A stretch of 64,000 bases of DNA from Psychrobacillus antarcticus (GCF_029533155.1 NZ_JAIZDB010000025.1:1-64000); one strand, 5' to 3'; shown: positions 1 through 10,225, counted from the first letter of the stretch. Program-made: numbers and translations. The notes: generated by a model not told the origin, from the letters alone.

Positions 1-20
1 ATTTAAAGGAGAACTAAATA

Positions 21-398
21 ATGAAACGAAGACAAGCCAGAGAATTAGCATTACAAGCATTATTTCAATTAGATAATCATGAAATTTCCATAGAAGAAGC
101 TATTGGACATGTTACGGAAGAAACAGATTCTTTCTTAACACAAATAGTAACTGGAGTCGTGAATCACAAAGAGGAAATAGATGCATCTTTAACAGATAAA
201 CTAGAAAACTGGTCGTTATCCAGACTTCCGAAAATTGAACGTACAGTGCTGAGAATAGCTGTATTTGAATTACATTTCACAGAAGAAACTCCAGCTAAAG
301 TTGTGATTAATGAAGCACTAGAAATTTCGAAAATTTTTGGAGACGAGAAGTCAAGTCGTTTCGTAAATGGTGTTTTATCTAAATTTACAGAACAATAA
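21..398 (+). CDS. nusB: Transcription antitermination factor NusB
   Basis: RNA-binding component of the antitermination complex; with NusE (ribosomal protein S10) it binds boxA in rRNA leaders. The 125-residue protein opens with the typical KRRQARELALQALFQ start and carries the late 'TPAKVVINEALEISKIFGDEKSSRFVNGVL' type helix pair (residues about 91-120), usual for full-length NusB. An AAAGGAG ribosome site sits just upstream of the ATG. folD follows after 27 bases on the same strand, as in B. subtilis. Family assignment is by sequence recognition and synteny and is secure. Confidence 0.96.
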   Translation: MKRRQARELALQALFQLDNHEISIEEAIGHVTEETDSFLTQIVTGVVNHKEEIDASLTDKLENWSLSRLPKIERTVLRIAVFELHFTEETPAKVVINEALEISKIFGDEKSSRFVNGVLSKFTEQ

Positions 399-425
399 TC
401 TACAGTTATTTAAGGAGCGTTTCAA

Positions 426-1283
426 GTGTCTACTAATAAAATCGATGGTAAACAAATTGCAGGGTTAGTTACAGAAAAAGTGAAAGAACGTGTGGAGAAC
501 CTGAAATCTAAAGGTGTCGTTCCGGGATTGGCAGTTATTTTAGTAGGTAGTAATCCTGCTTCCCAAACATATGTAAACAATAAAGCCAAAACTTGCGAAC
601 GTTTAGGTATGTATTCTGTCCTAATAGAGCTAGACGAAGATATTTCTGAAGATGAGCTTCTTAAAAATGTAGAGGCACTTAACCAAGATGACAAAATTCA
701 TGGTATTTTAGTTCAACTACCATTGCCTTCCCAAATTAATGAAGACAGAGTAATTGCTACCATTTCTCCACTAAAGGATGTGGATGGTTTCCATCCAGAA
801 AACGTGGGGAAAATGATGATTGGTCAACAATCTTTCCTTCCTTGTACACCTTTTGGAGTAATGAAATTACTGGAATACAGTGATGTAGAAATTGCTGGCA
901 AACATGCAGTAATTATTGGACGAAGTAATATTGTAGGTAAACCGATGGGCCAATTATTATTACAAAAGGATGCAACCGTCACTTATTGTCATTCTAGAAC
1001 AAAAGATTTACACTCCTTTACTAAGCAAGCCGATATTTTAGTCGTGGCGACTGGTCGCGCTAAAATGATCGATGCAAGTTATATAAAAGAGGGAGCAGTT
1101 GTCATTGATGTGGGTATCAACCGTGATGAGAACAACAAGCTTTGTGGAGATGTAGATTTTGCTTCGGCACAGGAAGTAGCTTCTAAAATTACTCCAGTAC
1201 CTGGTGGAGTAGGTCCAATGACAATCGCAATGCTTATGGAAAATACTTGTTTAGCGGCTGAAAATACATTAACTAACAAATAA
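426..1283 (+). CDS. folD: Bifunctional methylene-THF dehydrogenase/cyclohydrolase FolD
   Basis: Interconverts 5,10-methylene-THF, 5,10-methenyl-THF and 10-formyl-THF in the cytosol, feeding purine and formyl-Met synthesis. Residues Tyr49 and Lys53 in YVNNKAK are the catalytic pair of the family; the PLPSQI segment, DVDGFH, and the cofactor-binding stretch around [12 protein letters not shown] follow in the expected order. Length 285 is normal. It starts with GTG behind an AAGGAGCG ribosome site. It lies between nusB and xseA as in other Bacillales. Confidence 0.97.
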   Translation: MSTNKIDGKQIAGLVTEKVKERVENLKSKGVVPGLAVILVGSNPASQTYVNNKAKTCERLGMYSVLIELDEDISEDELLKNVEALNQDDKIHGILVQLPLPSQINEDRVIATISPLKDVDGFHPENVGKMMIGQQSFLPCTPFGVMKLLEYSDVEIAGKHAVIIGRSNIVGKPMGQLLLQKDATVTYCHSRTKDLHSFTKQADILVVATGRAKMIDASYIKEGAVVIDVGINRDENNKLCGDVDFASAQEVASKITPVPGGVGPMTIAMLMENTCLAAENTLTNK

Positions 1284-1289
1284 TTGTGG

Positions 1290-1317
1290 AGCTGTTTTTC
1301 TATGAAAGACAGCTTTT
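1290..1317 (+). terminator. Weak terminator-like hairpin after folD
   Basis: AGCTGTTTTTC pairs with GAAAGACAGCT (one G-U) around a 3-base loop, followed by only three to four T. It could attenuate read-through from folD into xseA rather than stop it fully. Confidence 0.45.
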
Positions 1318-1414
1318 ACATTGATTATTAAATGTAATTCTACTATATCCTCTTGCGCTTTTCACTGCAGGGCGGTGCTTGCGCTATTCTACTAATACTA
1401 ATGGAGTTGTTTTT

Positions 1415-2773
1415 GTGACTACAGAACCGAGTAAGTACTTAACTGTAAAAGCCTTAACCAAATACATAAAGCGAAAATTCGATGCGGACACCCATTTACG
1501 AGATGTTTACGTAAAAGGGGAACTTTCCAATGTGAAAGTTCATTCTAGCGGACATATCTATTTTACGCTTAAAGACGATGCTGCTCGAATTACTTCGGTC
1601 ATGTTTGCGATGAATGCCAAATCATTAAAATTTGTTCCCGAAAGTGGCATGAATGTACTCGTACGGGGAGATATAAATGTCTTCGAAGTGGCTGGACAAT
1701 ACCAGTTATACGCTGCTACTATACAGCCAGATGGTATAGGGGAGCTTTTTTTAGCATTTGAACAATTAAAAAAGAAATTGCAACAAGAAGGACTCTTCCA
1801 TCCAAGTCGTAAAAAAGCCATACCAACCTTTCCTAAGAAAATTGGTGTGGTAACTTCTAAAACTGGAGCAGCAATACGCGACATCTTAACTACTTTAGAA
1901 CGTCGTTACCCAATTGCTGAAGTAAGCGTATTTCCTAGTGTAGTTCAAGGACCTCAAGCTGCACCCTCCATTGTCAAATCGATTGAAAAAGCTAACAAAG
2001 TTGGTGATTTGGACGTTTTAATCGTTGGACGAGGTGGCGGTTCCATTGAGGATCTATGGGCTTTCAATGAGGAAGTAGTAGCAAGAGCTATTGCAAACAG
2101 TCGAGTTCCAATCATCAGTGCAATTGGACATGAAACTGATACAACCATTGCTGATTTTGTTTCGGATTTAAGGGCACCAACTCCGACAGCAGCAGCAGAA
2201 ATGGCCGTGCCAAGCAAAGAAAATCTTATGCAAAATATTTTATCATTCCAATCCGCAAGCTTACATTTTGTTACCAAACGGATAACAGATGAAAAAAACA
2301 GATACAAGCGAGCAATGGAATCACCGGTATTGGCAACCCCTGAGAAATTATATCGTCCTTTTATAGAAAGGTTTGTTCGTGCAGAACAACAGCTTCAACG
2401 AGAAACTAGCCTACTCTATAAAACCAAACAACGAGATTTCATACAGGCTCAAAATAGCTTTTTCCAATTATCACCACAGAAAGTAATCGATCAACACCAT
2501 AAATCTGTACAGTCTATGGCAAATCAATTAAAATTAGCATCCCTTTCCACATTTGAAAAACATCGTCAGCAATTTGTTAGTTCTATTCGGACATTAGAAG
2601 CATTAAATCCATTAAAGATTATGGATCGTGGATACAGTATTATATACAAAGAAGGTAAACTAGTTAAATCTGTGGAAAATGTAAAAAAAGATGATTCGAT
2701 ATTTGTTACATTACAAGATGGTCAATTAGAAGCTATCGTAAGACGAATTGAAGTGAAAGAAAGTGGGGACTAA
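1415..2773 (+). CDS. xseA: Exodeoxyribonuclease VII large subunit XseA
   Basis: Large subunit of ExoVII, which degrades single-stranded DNA in both directions in repair. An N-terminal OB-fold is followed by the nuclease core with GVVTSKTGAAIRDI, the VGRGGGSIEDLWAF block and SAIGHETD, then a long helical region and a C-terminal SIIYKEG-type segment. An upstream in-frame TTG at 1379 gives a longer frame, but GTG 1415 has a GGAG site 9 bases upstream and gives the usual TEPSKYLTVKALTKYIKRKF start, so I chose it (452 residues). xseB follows five bases later and encodes the partner subunit. Confidence 0.96.
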   Translation: MTTEPSKYLTVKALTKYIKRKFDADTHLRDVYVKGELSNVKVHSSGHIYFTLKDDAARITSVMFAMNAKSLKFVPESGMNVLVRGDINVFEVAGQYQLYAATIQPDGIGELFLAFEQLKKKLQQEGLFHPSRKKAIPTFPKKIGVVTSKTGAAIRDILTTLERRYPIAEVSVFPSVVQGPQAAPSIVKSIEKANKVGDLDVLIVGRGGGSIEDLWAFNEEVVARAIANSRVPIISAIGHETDTTIADFVSDLRAPTPTAAAEMAVPSKENLMQNILSFQSASLHFVTKRITDEKNRYKRAMESPVLATPEKLYRPFIERFVRAEQQLQRETSLLYKTKQRDFIQAQNSFFQLSPQKVIDQHHKSVQSMANQLKLASLSTFEKHRQQFVSSIRTLEALNPLKIMDRGYSIIYKEGKLVKSVENVKKDDSIFVTLQDGQLEAIVRRIEVKESGD

Positions 2774-2778
2774 TATTC

Positions 2779-3000
2779 ATGACAAAGAAGGAAATACTAT
2801 TCGATGAAGCAATGCTGCAATTAGAAAATATTGTTCGTCAGTTGGAACAAGGCGATGTACCTTTAGAAAGTGCTATAGAGCTGTATCAAAAAGGGATGGA
2901 GCTTTCCAAACTATGTAGCGACAAGTTGCAAAAAGCAGAAAAGCAATTAGTTACATTTATGGATGAGAACAAAGATGATGCAGGTGCAATCAATGAGTAA
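2779..3000 (+). CDS. xseB: Exodeoxyribonuclease VII small subunit XseB
   Basis: Small helical subunit that binds the XseA stalk to form active ExoVII. The 73-residue sequence has the family pattern FDEAMLQLENIVRQLEQGDVPLE followed by a heptad-like helix. It starts five bases after xseA, and its stop overlaps the ispA start (ATGAGTAA), so the two are probably translationally coupled. Its highly acidic tail (MDENKDD) is ordinary for the family. Confidence 0.95.
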   Translation: MTKKEILFDEAMLQLENIVRQLEQGDVPLESAIELYQKGMELSKLCSDKLQKAEKQLVTFMDENKDDAGAINE

Positions 3001-3877
3001 TCTATTAACTTCATTTATTGAAACCAATCAGCCACTTGTTGAAAAGACATTACATGATCTTATAAATGATTTAGAGGCACCTCAGCCTCTAAAAGATGCC
3101 ATGCTGTATTCACTTCAAGCAGGTGGGAAAAGAATTAGACCATTATATACGCTTGCCGTTTTAAAAGAGTTGGATATTCAAAATGAGGATGCCATTATTG
3201 TTGCAAGTACAATAGAAATGATCCACACGTATTCCCTTATTCATGATGATCTACCTGCGATGGATAATGATGATTTACGACGTGGAAAAGCAACCAATCA
3301 CATAGTATTTGGTGAGGCACTCGCTATTTTAGCAGGAGATGCTCTTGTCACACTAGCTTTTGGTATTATTGCTAGACTCCAGAATATTTCACCTGACCTA
3401 AAAATAGATTTGATCGATAAGTTAAGCTTTTCTGCTGGTGCAGAAGGAATGGTTGGCGGCCAAGTATTAGATATGCTAGGGGAAGGTCAAACCTTAACTT
3501 TGGAGCAACTAGAAGAAGTTCATCTGAACAAAACAGGAGCTCTGCTATCCTTTAGTATTTTAGCTGGTGCTATTATTGCCAATGTCTCAGAAGAAATAAG
3601 GAGTGCATTAGAAAAATATGCATTTCATATTGGTCTTGCTTTCCAAATTCAAGATGACATTCTGGATGTAGAAGGTACGTCGGAGCAATTAGGAAAAACA
3701 GCTGGGAAAGATTTAAAAAGTGAAAAAAATACATATCCTTCAATTTTAACTATGGAAGGTGCAAAAATAGAACTTCAAACTCAATATAATCTAGCTTATG
3801 AAGCATTAGAGAATGTTCAAATGCAGAATGGTTTACTTGTAGAGTTCGCCAATTATATTACGAAAAGATCTAATTAG
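2993..3877 (+). CDS. ispA: Farnesyl diphosphate synthase (polyprenyl synthetase)
   Basis: Condenses IPP with DMAPP/GPP to farnesyl diphosphate, precursor of undecaprenyl phosphate and menaquinone side chains. The first aspartate-rich motif is at about residues 85-94 (HDDLPAMDNDD), and the second is QIQDDILD near residue 220; GGKRIRP precedes the first. The frame is open from 2963, but ATG 2993 overlaps the xseB stop and gives the usual 294-residue length, so I take that start. It forms one unit with dxs downstream: precursor synthesis and prenyl chain synthesis side by side. Confidence 0.95.
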   Translation: MSNLLTSFIETNQPLVEKTLHDLINDLEAPQPLKDAMLYSLQAGGKRIRPLYTLAVLKELDIQNEDAIIVASTIEMIHTYSLIHDDLPAMDNDDLRRGKATNHIVFGEALAILAGDALVTLAFGIIARLQNISPDLKIDLIDKLSFSAGAEGMVGGQVLDMLGEGQTLTLEQLEEVHLNKTGALLSFSILAGAIIANVSEEIRSALEKYAFHIGLAFQIQDDILDVEGTSEQLGKTAGKDLKSEKNTYPSILTMEGAKIELQTQYNLAYEALENVQMQNGLLVEFANYITKRSN

Positions 3878-3965
3878 GACCGAATAATTTTGTTTTTCAA
3901 GCATTTATTGCTATGATATTAACTAGTTGTAAAGAAGGAAATCTAATAGAAGGTGTGTGATGGCA

Positions 3966-5861
3966 ATGGATTTAACTTCAATTTCTAGCCCATCCTTTTT
4001 AAAAAGTTTAGATAATGAACAATTAAAGGAACTTAGTGAAGATATTCGATCGTTTTTAATAGAAAACTTATCCGTAACAGGTGGGCATATTGGACCTAAC
4101 TTAGGGGTAGTTGAACTGACAATTGCTTTGCATAAATCATTCAATAGCCCAGACGACAAGTTTCTTTGGGATGTTGGACATCAAGCGTATGTCCATAAAA
4201 TACTAACAGGGCGAGCGGATCAATTCGATACGCTACGCCAATTTAAGGGATTATGTGGTTTTCCAAAGCGTATTGAAAGCGAACATGACGTATGGGAAGC
4301 AGGGCATAGTTCAACGTCTCTCTCTGCTGCAATGGGTATGGCAAAAGCAAGAGATCTACAAGGTGGGAGAAACTATGTTGTGCCAATAATTGGCGACGGT
4401 GCTCTTACGGGTGGTATGGCGTTAGAGGCATTAAATCATATTGGACATGAAAAAACGGATATGACCGTTATATTAAATGATAACGAAATGTCCATTGCAC
4501 CAAATGTAGGAGCACTCCACAATGTGTTAGGTAGATTACGAACACATGGGACCTATAATAAGGCAAAAGATGAACTAGAATCATTACTCAAAAAAATTCC
4601 AGCAGTTGGCGGAAAACTTGCAGGTACTGCAGAGCGAGTAAAAGATAGTCTAAAGTATTTACTAGTTTCTGGTGTCTTTTTCGAAGAATTAGGATTTACT
4701 TATCTCGGTCCAATCGATGGTCATGACTTTGAAGCATTAGAAGAAAACTTACAATATGCGAAGAAGATGAAGGGCCCAGTACTCTTACACGTGATCACGA
4801 AAAAAGGTAAAGGCTTTAAACCTGCTGAGCTTGATAAAATTGGTACATGGCATGGAACAGGTCCGTATAAAATGGAAACTGGTGATCTGATCAAATCAGC
4901 TTCCAAAGGACCTTCATGGAGTGCACTTGTAGCAGAAACTGCAAGAAAGCTAGCAAGAACAGATAAACGTATTGTAGCGATTACTCCAGCAATGCCGGTC
5001 GGTTCTAAATTAGAAGGATTTGCTTCTGAATTTCCGAATCGCATGTTCGATGTAGGGATTGCAGAACAGCATGCAACTACAATGGCTGCTGGTATGGCTG
5101 CAGATGGTATGAAACCGATGCTAGTTATTTATTCAACTTTCCTTCAACGTGCTTACGATCAAATGCTACACGATATTTGTCGACAAAACTTAAATGTTGT
5201 TATTGCGATTGATCGAGCTGGTTTAGTTGGAGCAGATGGAGAAACACATCAAGGGGTATTTGATATTTCTTTCTTACGTCATATGCCAAATATGGTTATT
5301 ATGATGCCTAAAGATGAAAACGAAGGACAGCATATGGTTAATACTGCTTTTGAATATTCAGATGGACCAATAGCACTTCGTTATCCGAGAGGAAATGGTC
5401 TTGGCGTTCCAATGGATGAAGAATTGAAAATTATTCCAATTGGTACTTGGGAAGTATTAAAAGAAGGTACACAGGCAGCTATTCTGACATTTGGTACAAC
5501 AATACAAATGGCTATGAAAGCCGCAGAAATTCTTTCGCAAAATAATATTTCCGTAGAAGTGATCAACGCACGTTTTATCAAACCGTTAGATGCAAAAGTG
5601 TTGCAAGACCTACAAGCTCGCAATATTCCAATTATCACATTAGAAGAGAGTGCGCTTCAGGGTGGTTTTGGTAGTGCAGTTCTAGAGTTTTATAATGAAA
5701 ATAATCTACAAGCAAATATACATCGCATAGGAATTCCAGACATCTTTATCGAACATGGCGAAGTAAATGAATTACTAGAAGAAATTCATATTACGTCAGA
5801 AGACATTGTAGAAGTAGTGAGTAAAAAAGTAAATGAATCTGCTAGGTATATCCCATCATGA
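3966..5861 (+). CDS. dxs: 1-deoxy-D-xylulose-5-phosphate synthase
   Basis: Thiamine-diphosphate enzyme joining pyruvate and glyceraldehyde 3-phosphate, first step of the MEP isoprenoid pathway. Seen: [14 protein letters not shown] at the N-terminus, the TPP/metal motif GDGALTGG, the mid-domain [15 protein letters not shown] with the catalytic Glu, and [15 protein letters not shown]. Starts at GTG 3957, ATG 3960 or ATG 3966 are all in frame; AGAAGG at 3948-3953 suits 3960-3966, and MDL at 3966 resembles B. subtilis Dxs. Its TGA overlaps the ATG of the next gene. Confidence 0.97.
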   Translation: MDLTSISSPSFLKSLDNEQLKELSEDIRSFLIENLSVTGGHIGPNLGVVELTIALHKSFNSPDDKFLWDVGHQAYVHKILTGRADQFDTLRQFKGLCGFPKRIESEHDVWEAGHSSTSLSAAMGMAKARDLQGGRNYVVPIIGDGALTGGMALEALNHIGHEKTDMTVILNDNEMSIAPNVGALHNVLGRLRTHGTYNKAKDELESLLKKIPAVGGKLAGTAERVKDSLKYLLVSGVFFEELGFTYLGPIDGHDFEALEENLQYAKKMKGPVLLHVITKKGKGFKPAELDKIGTWHGTGPYKMETGDLIKSASKGPSWSALVAETARKLARTDKRIVAITPAMPVGSKLEGFASEFPNRMFDVGIAEQHATTMAAGMAADGMKPMLVIYSTFLQRAYDQMLHDICRQNLNVVIAIDRAGLVGADGETHQGVFDISFLRHMPNMVIMMPKDENEGQHMVNTAFEYSDGPIALRYPRGNGLGVPMDEELKIIPIGTWEVLKEGTQAAILTFGTTIQMAMKAAEILSQNNISVEVINARFIKPLDAKVLQDLQARNIPIITLEESALQGGFGSAVLEFYNENNLQANIHRIGIPDIFIEHGEVNELLEEIHITSEDIVEVVSKKVNESARYIPS

Positions 5862-6676
5862 CTAAAATACCGAAAGAACGTGTGGACGTATTATTAGTGG
5901 AACAAGGTTTATTTGAAACAAGAGAAAAGGCTAAGCGTGCTATTATGGCAGGGCTTATATACAAAAACGAAGTGCGCATTGATAAACCTGGAGAAAAGGT
6001 GGAAGAAACTTCGGTTTTAACAGTAAAAGGTCAGGTATTAAAGTATGTAAGCCGTGGTGGATTAAAGCTAGAAAAAGCTTTAGAACAATTTGACTTGACT
6101 ATTGAAGACAAAATTATGCTTGATATCGGTTCTTCTACAGGAGGATTTACGGACTGTGGTTTACAAAATGGTGTCAAGCATGCCTATGCTTTAGATGTAG
6201 GGAGCAACCAATTAGCTTGGAAAATTAGGCAAGATGCTCGTGTCACTGTTATGGAAAAAACGAATTTCAGATACTCAACCCCTGCAGAATTTTTAGAGGG
6301 GCTACCGTCATTTGCATCGATTGACGTATCATTTATTTCATTAAAGCTTATTTTTCCGACTTTAAAAACAATTCTAGTACCTAATGGCGACGTGATTGCC
6401 CTTGTAAAGCCACAGTTTGAGGCAGGGAAAGATCGAGTGGGGAAAAAAGGCGTTATAAGGGATAAAGCAGTGCATATAGATGTTTTAACTGACATAGCTC
6501 ATTTTGCCGAAAGTCAGCATTTCCAATTAAAAAATGCTTCATTTTCTCCTATAACTGGTGGAGAGGGAAATATCGAATTTTTATTTCATCTCACGAATGT
6601 TGTAGGGGAAGAGTTTACACCGCATCAAATTAATTTTATAAAACTAGTTAACGAAGCACATGGACTACTTAAATAA
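5858..6676 (+). CDS. tlyA: TlyA-family rRNA (cytidine-2'-O) methyltransferase
   Basis: An S4 RNA-binding domain (residues about 5-65, [20 protein letters not shown]) is joined to an FtsJ-like SAM methyltransferase domain containing [12 protein letters not shown] and the KPQFEAG segment. Homologues (YqxC in B. subtilis, TlyA in mycobacteria) act on rRNA, and some are reported as hemolysins, a historic label. It overlaps dxs by ATGA, indicating coupling, and ends the operon at a clear terminator. Family is secure; the exact modified nucleotide is not visible here. Confidence 0.93.
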   Translation: MTKIPKERVDVLLVEQGLFETREKAKRAIMAGLIYKNEVRIDKPGEKVEETSVLTVKGQVLKYVSRGGLKLEKALEQFDLTIEDKIMLDIGSSTGGFTDCGLQNGVKHAYALDVGSNQLAWKIRQDARVTVMEKTNFRYSTPAEFLEGLPSFASIDVSFISLKLIFPTLKTILVPNGDVIALVKPQFEAGKDRVGKKGVIRDKAVHIDVLTDIAHFAESQHFQLKNASFSPITGGEGNIEFLFHLTNVVGEEFTPHQINFIKLVNEAHGLLK

Positions 6677-6679
6677 CTT

Positions 6680-6711
6680 GCGGCTCTTGTAAAAAAGAGT
6701 CGCTTTTTCTT
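6680..6711 (+). terminator. Intrinsic terminator after tlyA
   Basis: GCGGCTCTT pairs with AAGAGTCGC (one G-U) followed by TTTTTCTT. It ends the nusB-tlyA transcription unit before argR. Confidence 0.85.
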
Positions 6712-6779
6712 GTTACTTTTCCAATCCAATGCTATTGTATAAAGTAAATAGTATAAATATACAATGAGGTGAACCAAAT

Positions 6780-7229
6780 ATGAACAAAGGACAACGACAT
6801 ATTCGCATAAGAGATATTATTGCAAAGAACGAAATTGAAACACAAGATGATTTAGTCGATATTTTAAAAAATGCGGGATATAATGTCACTCAAGCTACGG
6901 TTTCGAGGGATATTAAAGAACTTCATTTAGTTAAAGTTCCATTGTCAAATGGAAATTATAAATATAGTTTACCTGCAGACCAACGCTTTAATCCTATCCA
7001 AAAGCTACGAAGAGCATTGGCTGATGCGTTTGTAAGTATTGATGGAGCGAGCCATTTCTTAGTGATGAAAACGTTACCAGGTAATGCCCATGCAATAGGA
7101 TCTTTAATAGACTATTTAGATTGGACAGAAATTTTAGGTACTATTTGTGGCGATGATACTTGTTTGATCCTATGCAGAGAAGAAAAAGATAGCCTAATTA
7201 TTAAAGAACGCTTACTAGAAATGCTCTAA
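6780..7229 (+). CDS. argR: Arginine repressor ArgR/AhrC
   Basis: Arginine-sensing hexameric DNA-binding protein that represses biosynthesis and activates catabolism of arginine. The N-terminal winged helix includes [20 protein letters not shown] (about residues 39-58) with the conserved SRD; the C-terminal oligomerisation/arginine site contains [13 protein letters not shown]. Length 149 matches AhrC of B. subtilis. A GAGGTGA ribosome site precedes the ATG, and an AT-rich palindrome (GTATAAATATAC, 6750-6761) lies just upstream and could be an operator. Confidence 0.96.
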   Translation: MNKGQRHIRIRDIIAKNEIETQDDLVDILKNAGYNVTQATVSRDIKELHLVKVPLSNGNYKYSLPADQRFNPIQKLRRALADAFVSIDGASHFLVMKTLPGNAHAIGSLIDYLDWTEILGTICGDDTCLILCREEKDSLIIKERLLEML

Positions 7230-7245
7230 AGTGGGGTGAAAGCTA

Positions 7246-8949
7246 ATGTTGAAGGAACTAACGATAAAAAACTTTGCTATTATTGATGAACTGACTGTAA
7301 GTTTTGAAGAAGGACTTACTGTTCTTACTGGAGAAACTGGAGCAGGGAAGTCTATTATTATTGATGCAGTGCACTTGTTATGTGGCGGTAGAGGCTCCCA
7401 TGAATACATTAGACATGGAGCCAAAAAAGCGGAGTTAGAAGGCTTGTTTAATATTCCCAATCCTCTACATGGAGTTGTTAAAAAGTTAGAAGACGTTGGT
7501 ATTGATCTTGAGGACGAATCTATTATTTTAAGAAGAGATATTAACCAGTCAGGTAAAAGTGCGTGTAGGGTAAATGGTAAACTTGTAACCATTGGTATTT
7601 TAAGAGAAATTGGTGCTAGTTTAATAGATATTCATGGCCAGCATGAGAGTCAAGAACTGATGGACGATAAAGCCCATATTCATCTATTGGATCAATTTGC
7701 TGGGGAAGATGTACATGACGTAAAAGAATCATATCAGGAACTTTATAAACAATACAAAAAGTGGAAAAAAGAATTAGAAAAATTATCAGAGAATGAACAA
7801 CAAATTGCCCATAAAATTGATCTGTATACGTTTCAAGTAGAAGAAATAACCGATTCAAATCTTGTCATTGGAGAAGAAGAACAATTACAGGAACAGAAAA
7901 AGAAATTACAAAATTTTCATAAGGTTTTCGATAAAATGAGTAGTGCCTATGATGCAATTTTGGCAGAATCCAAAGGCTTAGACTATATAGGTACGGCAAT
8001 GGCGGATCTTCAGGATATAGCAGACGTTGATAAAAATATGCAGGAGCTTAGCGAAAATGTATCATCAGCATTTTACATATTGCAAGATGCAGCCTATCAG
8101 CTGAAAAGTGAATTAGATGAGATGGAATTTGATAACAATCAGCTGCAAATCGTGGACGAGCGTTTAGCTACAATTCAAACCTTAAAACGAAAATATGGTT
8201 CATCCATTGTAGAAATATTGGATTACAAAGATCAGATTCAACACAGCTTAGATCAGCTGGTGAATCGGGATGAGCAAATTCAAAAAATGACAGAAAAAAT
8301 CCATCAAATTGAAATTGATTTAGCATTAGAGGCTACAGACTTAACGGATAAACGTAAAAATGCCGCTAAACAATTGAGCGTTGCCATCATGGAGCAATTA
8401 CAGGAACTCTATATGGAAAAGGCAACTTTTTCGGTTAAGTTTCATGAAACAGTTAAACCTGTCTACAATGAAAATGGATTAGACGATTTGTCTTTTTATA
8501 TTTCAACGAATGTAGGTGAACCCCTGAAGGCATTAACTAAAATTGCTTCAGGTGGAGAACTTTCTCGGATGATGCTTGCACTGAAAAGCATATTCTCCAA
8601 GCATCAAGGCATTACATCAATTATTTTCGATGAGGTGGATACTGGAGTAAGTGGTCGAGTTGCCCAATCAATAGCAGAAAAAATTTCTGGAATTGCTTCG
8701 AACTCACAAGTGCTTTGTATATCTCATTTACCACAGGTTGCTGCAATGGCTGATCAACATTTAATGATTAAAAAAGAGGTCAGTGGTAATCGGACATATA
8801 CTGTTTTAGAGGAAGTACAAAATGATAAACGGGCAGAAGAACTTAGTCGAATGATGTCTGGTGCAGAAATTACAAGTACAACTTTTGAGCATTCGAAAGA
8901 GCTTTTGAAATTAGCGGAAGATCGAAAAAAAATTTTAAGAAATCTGTAA
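7246..8949 (+). CDS. recN: DNA repair protein RecN
   Basis: SMC-like ATPase acting early in double-strand break repair. Walker A GETGAGKS is at residues 29-36, the middle is two long coiled-coil arms (about 155-370), and the signature ASGGELSRMMLALK and Walker B IIFDEVDTGVSG lie in the C-terminal third. The 567-residue length is normal. Its start is an ATG with GGGGTGAAAGC upstream, 16 bases after argR, so it may be co-transcribed with it, as in B. subtilis. No LexA-type box was seen in the short gap. Confidence 0.97.
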   Translation: MLKELTIKNFAIIDELTVSFEEGLTVLTGETGAGKSIIIDAVHLLCGGRGSHEYIRHGAKKAELEGLFNIPNPLHGVVKKLEDVGIDLEDESIILRRDINQSGKSACRVNGKLVTIGILREIGASLIDIHGQHESQELMDDKAHIHLLDQFAGEDVHDVKESYQELYKQYKKWKKELEKLSENEQQIAHKIDLYTFQVEEITDSNLVIGEEEQLQEQKKKLQNFHKVFDKMSSAYDAILAESKGLDYIGTAMADLQDIADVDKNMQELSENVSSAFYILQDAAYQLKSELDEMEFDNNQLQIVDERLATIQTLKRKYGSSIVEILDYKDQIQHSLDQLVNRDEQIQKMTEKIHQIEIDLALEATDLTDKRKNAAKQLSVAIMEQLQELYMEKATFSVKFHETVKPVYNENGLDDLSFYISTNVGEPLKALTKIASGGELSRMMLALKSIFSKHQGITSIIFDEVDTGVSGRVAQSIAEKISGIASNSQVLCISHLPQVAAMADQHLMIKKEVSGNRTYTVLEEVQNDKRAEELSRMMSGAEITSTTFEHSKELLKLAEDRKKILRNL

Positions 8950-8982
8950 AGACCTTGTTTTAAAGGTCTTTTTTTTGGTTTT
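8948..8982 (+). terminator. Intrinsic terminator after recN
   Basis: AAGACCTT / AAGGTCTT hairpin with a five-base loop followed by TTTTTTTT and a second T-run. It overlaps the recN stop codon region. Confidence 0.85.
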
Positions 8983-9003
8983 TTTTTTATCAATTATTTA
9001 CCT

Positions 9004-9033
9004 CTCATAGCCGACATTTTGTAGGACATAGTA
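9004..9033 (+). promoter_or_regulatory. Possible SigG-type promoter of spoIVB
   Basis: CATAGTA at 9027-9033 resembles the -10 of forespore sigma factors (CATACTA-like), with CTCATA 17 bases upstream as a weak -35. spoIVB is a known SigG (and SigF) target, which motivates the call; the sequence match alone is modest. Confidence 0.35.
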
Positions 9034-9053
9034 TCAATATAGGGAGGTGAAAT

Positions 9054-10010
9054 ATGAAAAAAAACTATCGTAAATGGTCGCTAATACCACTACTCTTCTT
9101 TACCTTATTGTTCGCGAACAATCCAGTTTTTGCAGCACATCCTTCCGTTGTACCACTTGGGCAGTCCATTCAAATTGATTTAAAGTATGGTTCCGTTTTT
9201 TTAAGTAGTGATGTTTTACTTGCAGATGACGAATGGTTGCGAACGGGTGACTCGATTCATTTGATCAATAATCAGCCGGTGAAAAATCTAATTGACGTCA
9301 AAAGTCACATAAAAGAAAGTACACAAATTATTATCCAGTATGAGCATAAAAAAGAAATGTATACGAAAAGTATCAGTCCAAATCAAATGGTAAAATTACT
9401 TCCTTTTTTAAGAGATGCTACTGAGGGTATTGGTACATTGACTTATTTTGATCCAATAACAAAAGAATTTGGTGCTTTAGGTCACCAAATTGTGGATCAA
9501 CAGTCTGGTATTACCCCAAAGTTCTCGCAAGGATCCATTTATTTATCAACCATTGAACAGATTAAGAAAAGTACGCCAGGAAAACCTGGCTATAAAATAA
9601 CCTCCCACAAATCTAATACGTCTCCACTTGGGGGCGTAAATGAAAACAATGTATACGGTGTTTTCGGAAAATTGGACAATAGTGCTTTAGAAAATATATC
9701 CATGCAACAGGTAGAAATTGTAGGTCAAGAAGAAATAATGACAGGTAAAGCAGTTATGCGGACCTCTATCGATGGTGAAAAAGTACAAGATTTTACAATA
9801 GAAATTTCTTCCGTAGAAGGTCATATTTTTCAATTTACAGTAACCGATAAGAAGCTCATTCAAAAGACGGGCGGTATCTTACAAGGTATGAGTGGAAGTC
9901 CAATCATTCAAAAGAACAAACTAGTTGGAGTTGTCACTCATATGTATGTAGACAAGCCAGAAAATGGTGCCGCGTTAGCAATAACAGAAATGATGAAAAA
10001 GAATCCTTGA
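9054..10010 (+). CDS. spoIVB: SpoIVB serine peptidase (S55), sporulation signalling protease
   Basis: Forespore-secreted protease that cleaves SpoIVFA to release SpoIVFB and thereby pro-SigK processing in the mother cell. Residues 1-28 form a signal/membrane segment ending in VFAA. A PDZ-like part (about 50-110) is followed by the S55 domain with His144 in ALGHQIVD and Ser282 in GMSGSPI, the expected catalytic residues. At 318 residues it is clearly shorter than the B. subtilis protein (roughly 425), mainly before the peptidase domain. It sits directly upstream of spo0A, the conserved spore-former arrangement. Confidence 0.94.
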   Translation: MKKNYRKWSLIPLLFFTLLFANNPVFAAHPSVVPLGQSIQIDLKYGSVFLSSDVLLADDEWLRTGDSIHLINNQPVKNLIDVKSHIKESTQIIIQYEHKKEMYTKSISPNQMVKLLPFLRDATEGIGTLTYFDPITKEFGALGHQIVDQQSGITPKFSQGSIYLSTIEQIKKSTPGKPGYKITSHKSNTSPLGGVNENNVYGVFGKLDNSALENISMQQVEIVGQEEIMTGKAVMRTSIDGEKVQDFTIEISSVEGHIFQFTVTDKKLIQKTGGILQGMSGSPIIQKNKLVGVVTHMYVDKPENGAALAITEMMKKNP

Positions 10011-10012
10011 CG

Positions 10013-10047
10013 AAAGGATAGACCCATTATTGGGTCTATCCTTTTTC
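10013..10047 (+). terminator. Intrinsic terminator after spoIVB
   Basis: Perfect 14-bp stem AAAGGATAGACCCA / TGGGTCTATCCTTT with a TTAT loop and a T-run. Confidence 0.93.
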
Positions 10048-10078
10048 CTCTTTTAGGTATAATATGGTATAAAGATTA

Positions 10079-10116
10079 TTCGACAAAGATGTTTTAATTT
10101 TCAATATTTTGTCGCA
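10079..10116 (+). promoter_or_regulatory. Two Spo0A boxes upstream of spo0A
   Basis: TTCGACA at 10079-10085 is the exact complement of the 0A box TGTCGAA, and TGTCGCA at 10110-10116 is a one-mismatch box in the opposite orientation. They lie about 110-145 bases before the spo0A start, fitting known autoregulation by phosphorylated Spo0A. Confidence 0.7.
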
Positions 10117-10160
10117 ACCTAACGAAATCGTATTATAAAAGGCTCATCTTTAATAAGAAT

Positions 10161-10189
10161 GAAGGATATACCAAGATGAAGGAGAATAG
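10161..10189 (+). promoter_or_regulatory. SigH-type promoter of spo0A
   Basis: GAAGGATAT, an 11-base spacer, then GGAGAATAG matches the SigH consensus RNAGGAWWW-N11/12-RNNGAATWW at all but the last position. spo0A is a known SigH target in Bacillus. The predicted transcript would start about 30 bases before the ATG at 10226. Confidence 0.7.
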
Positions 10190-10225
10190 TATCTAAGTGA
10201 AAAAATACAAAAGGTGGATGAGAAA

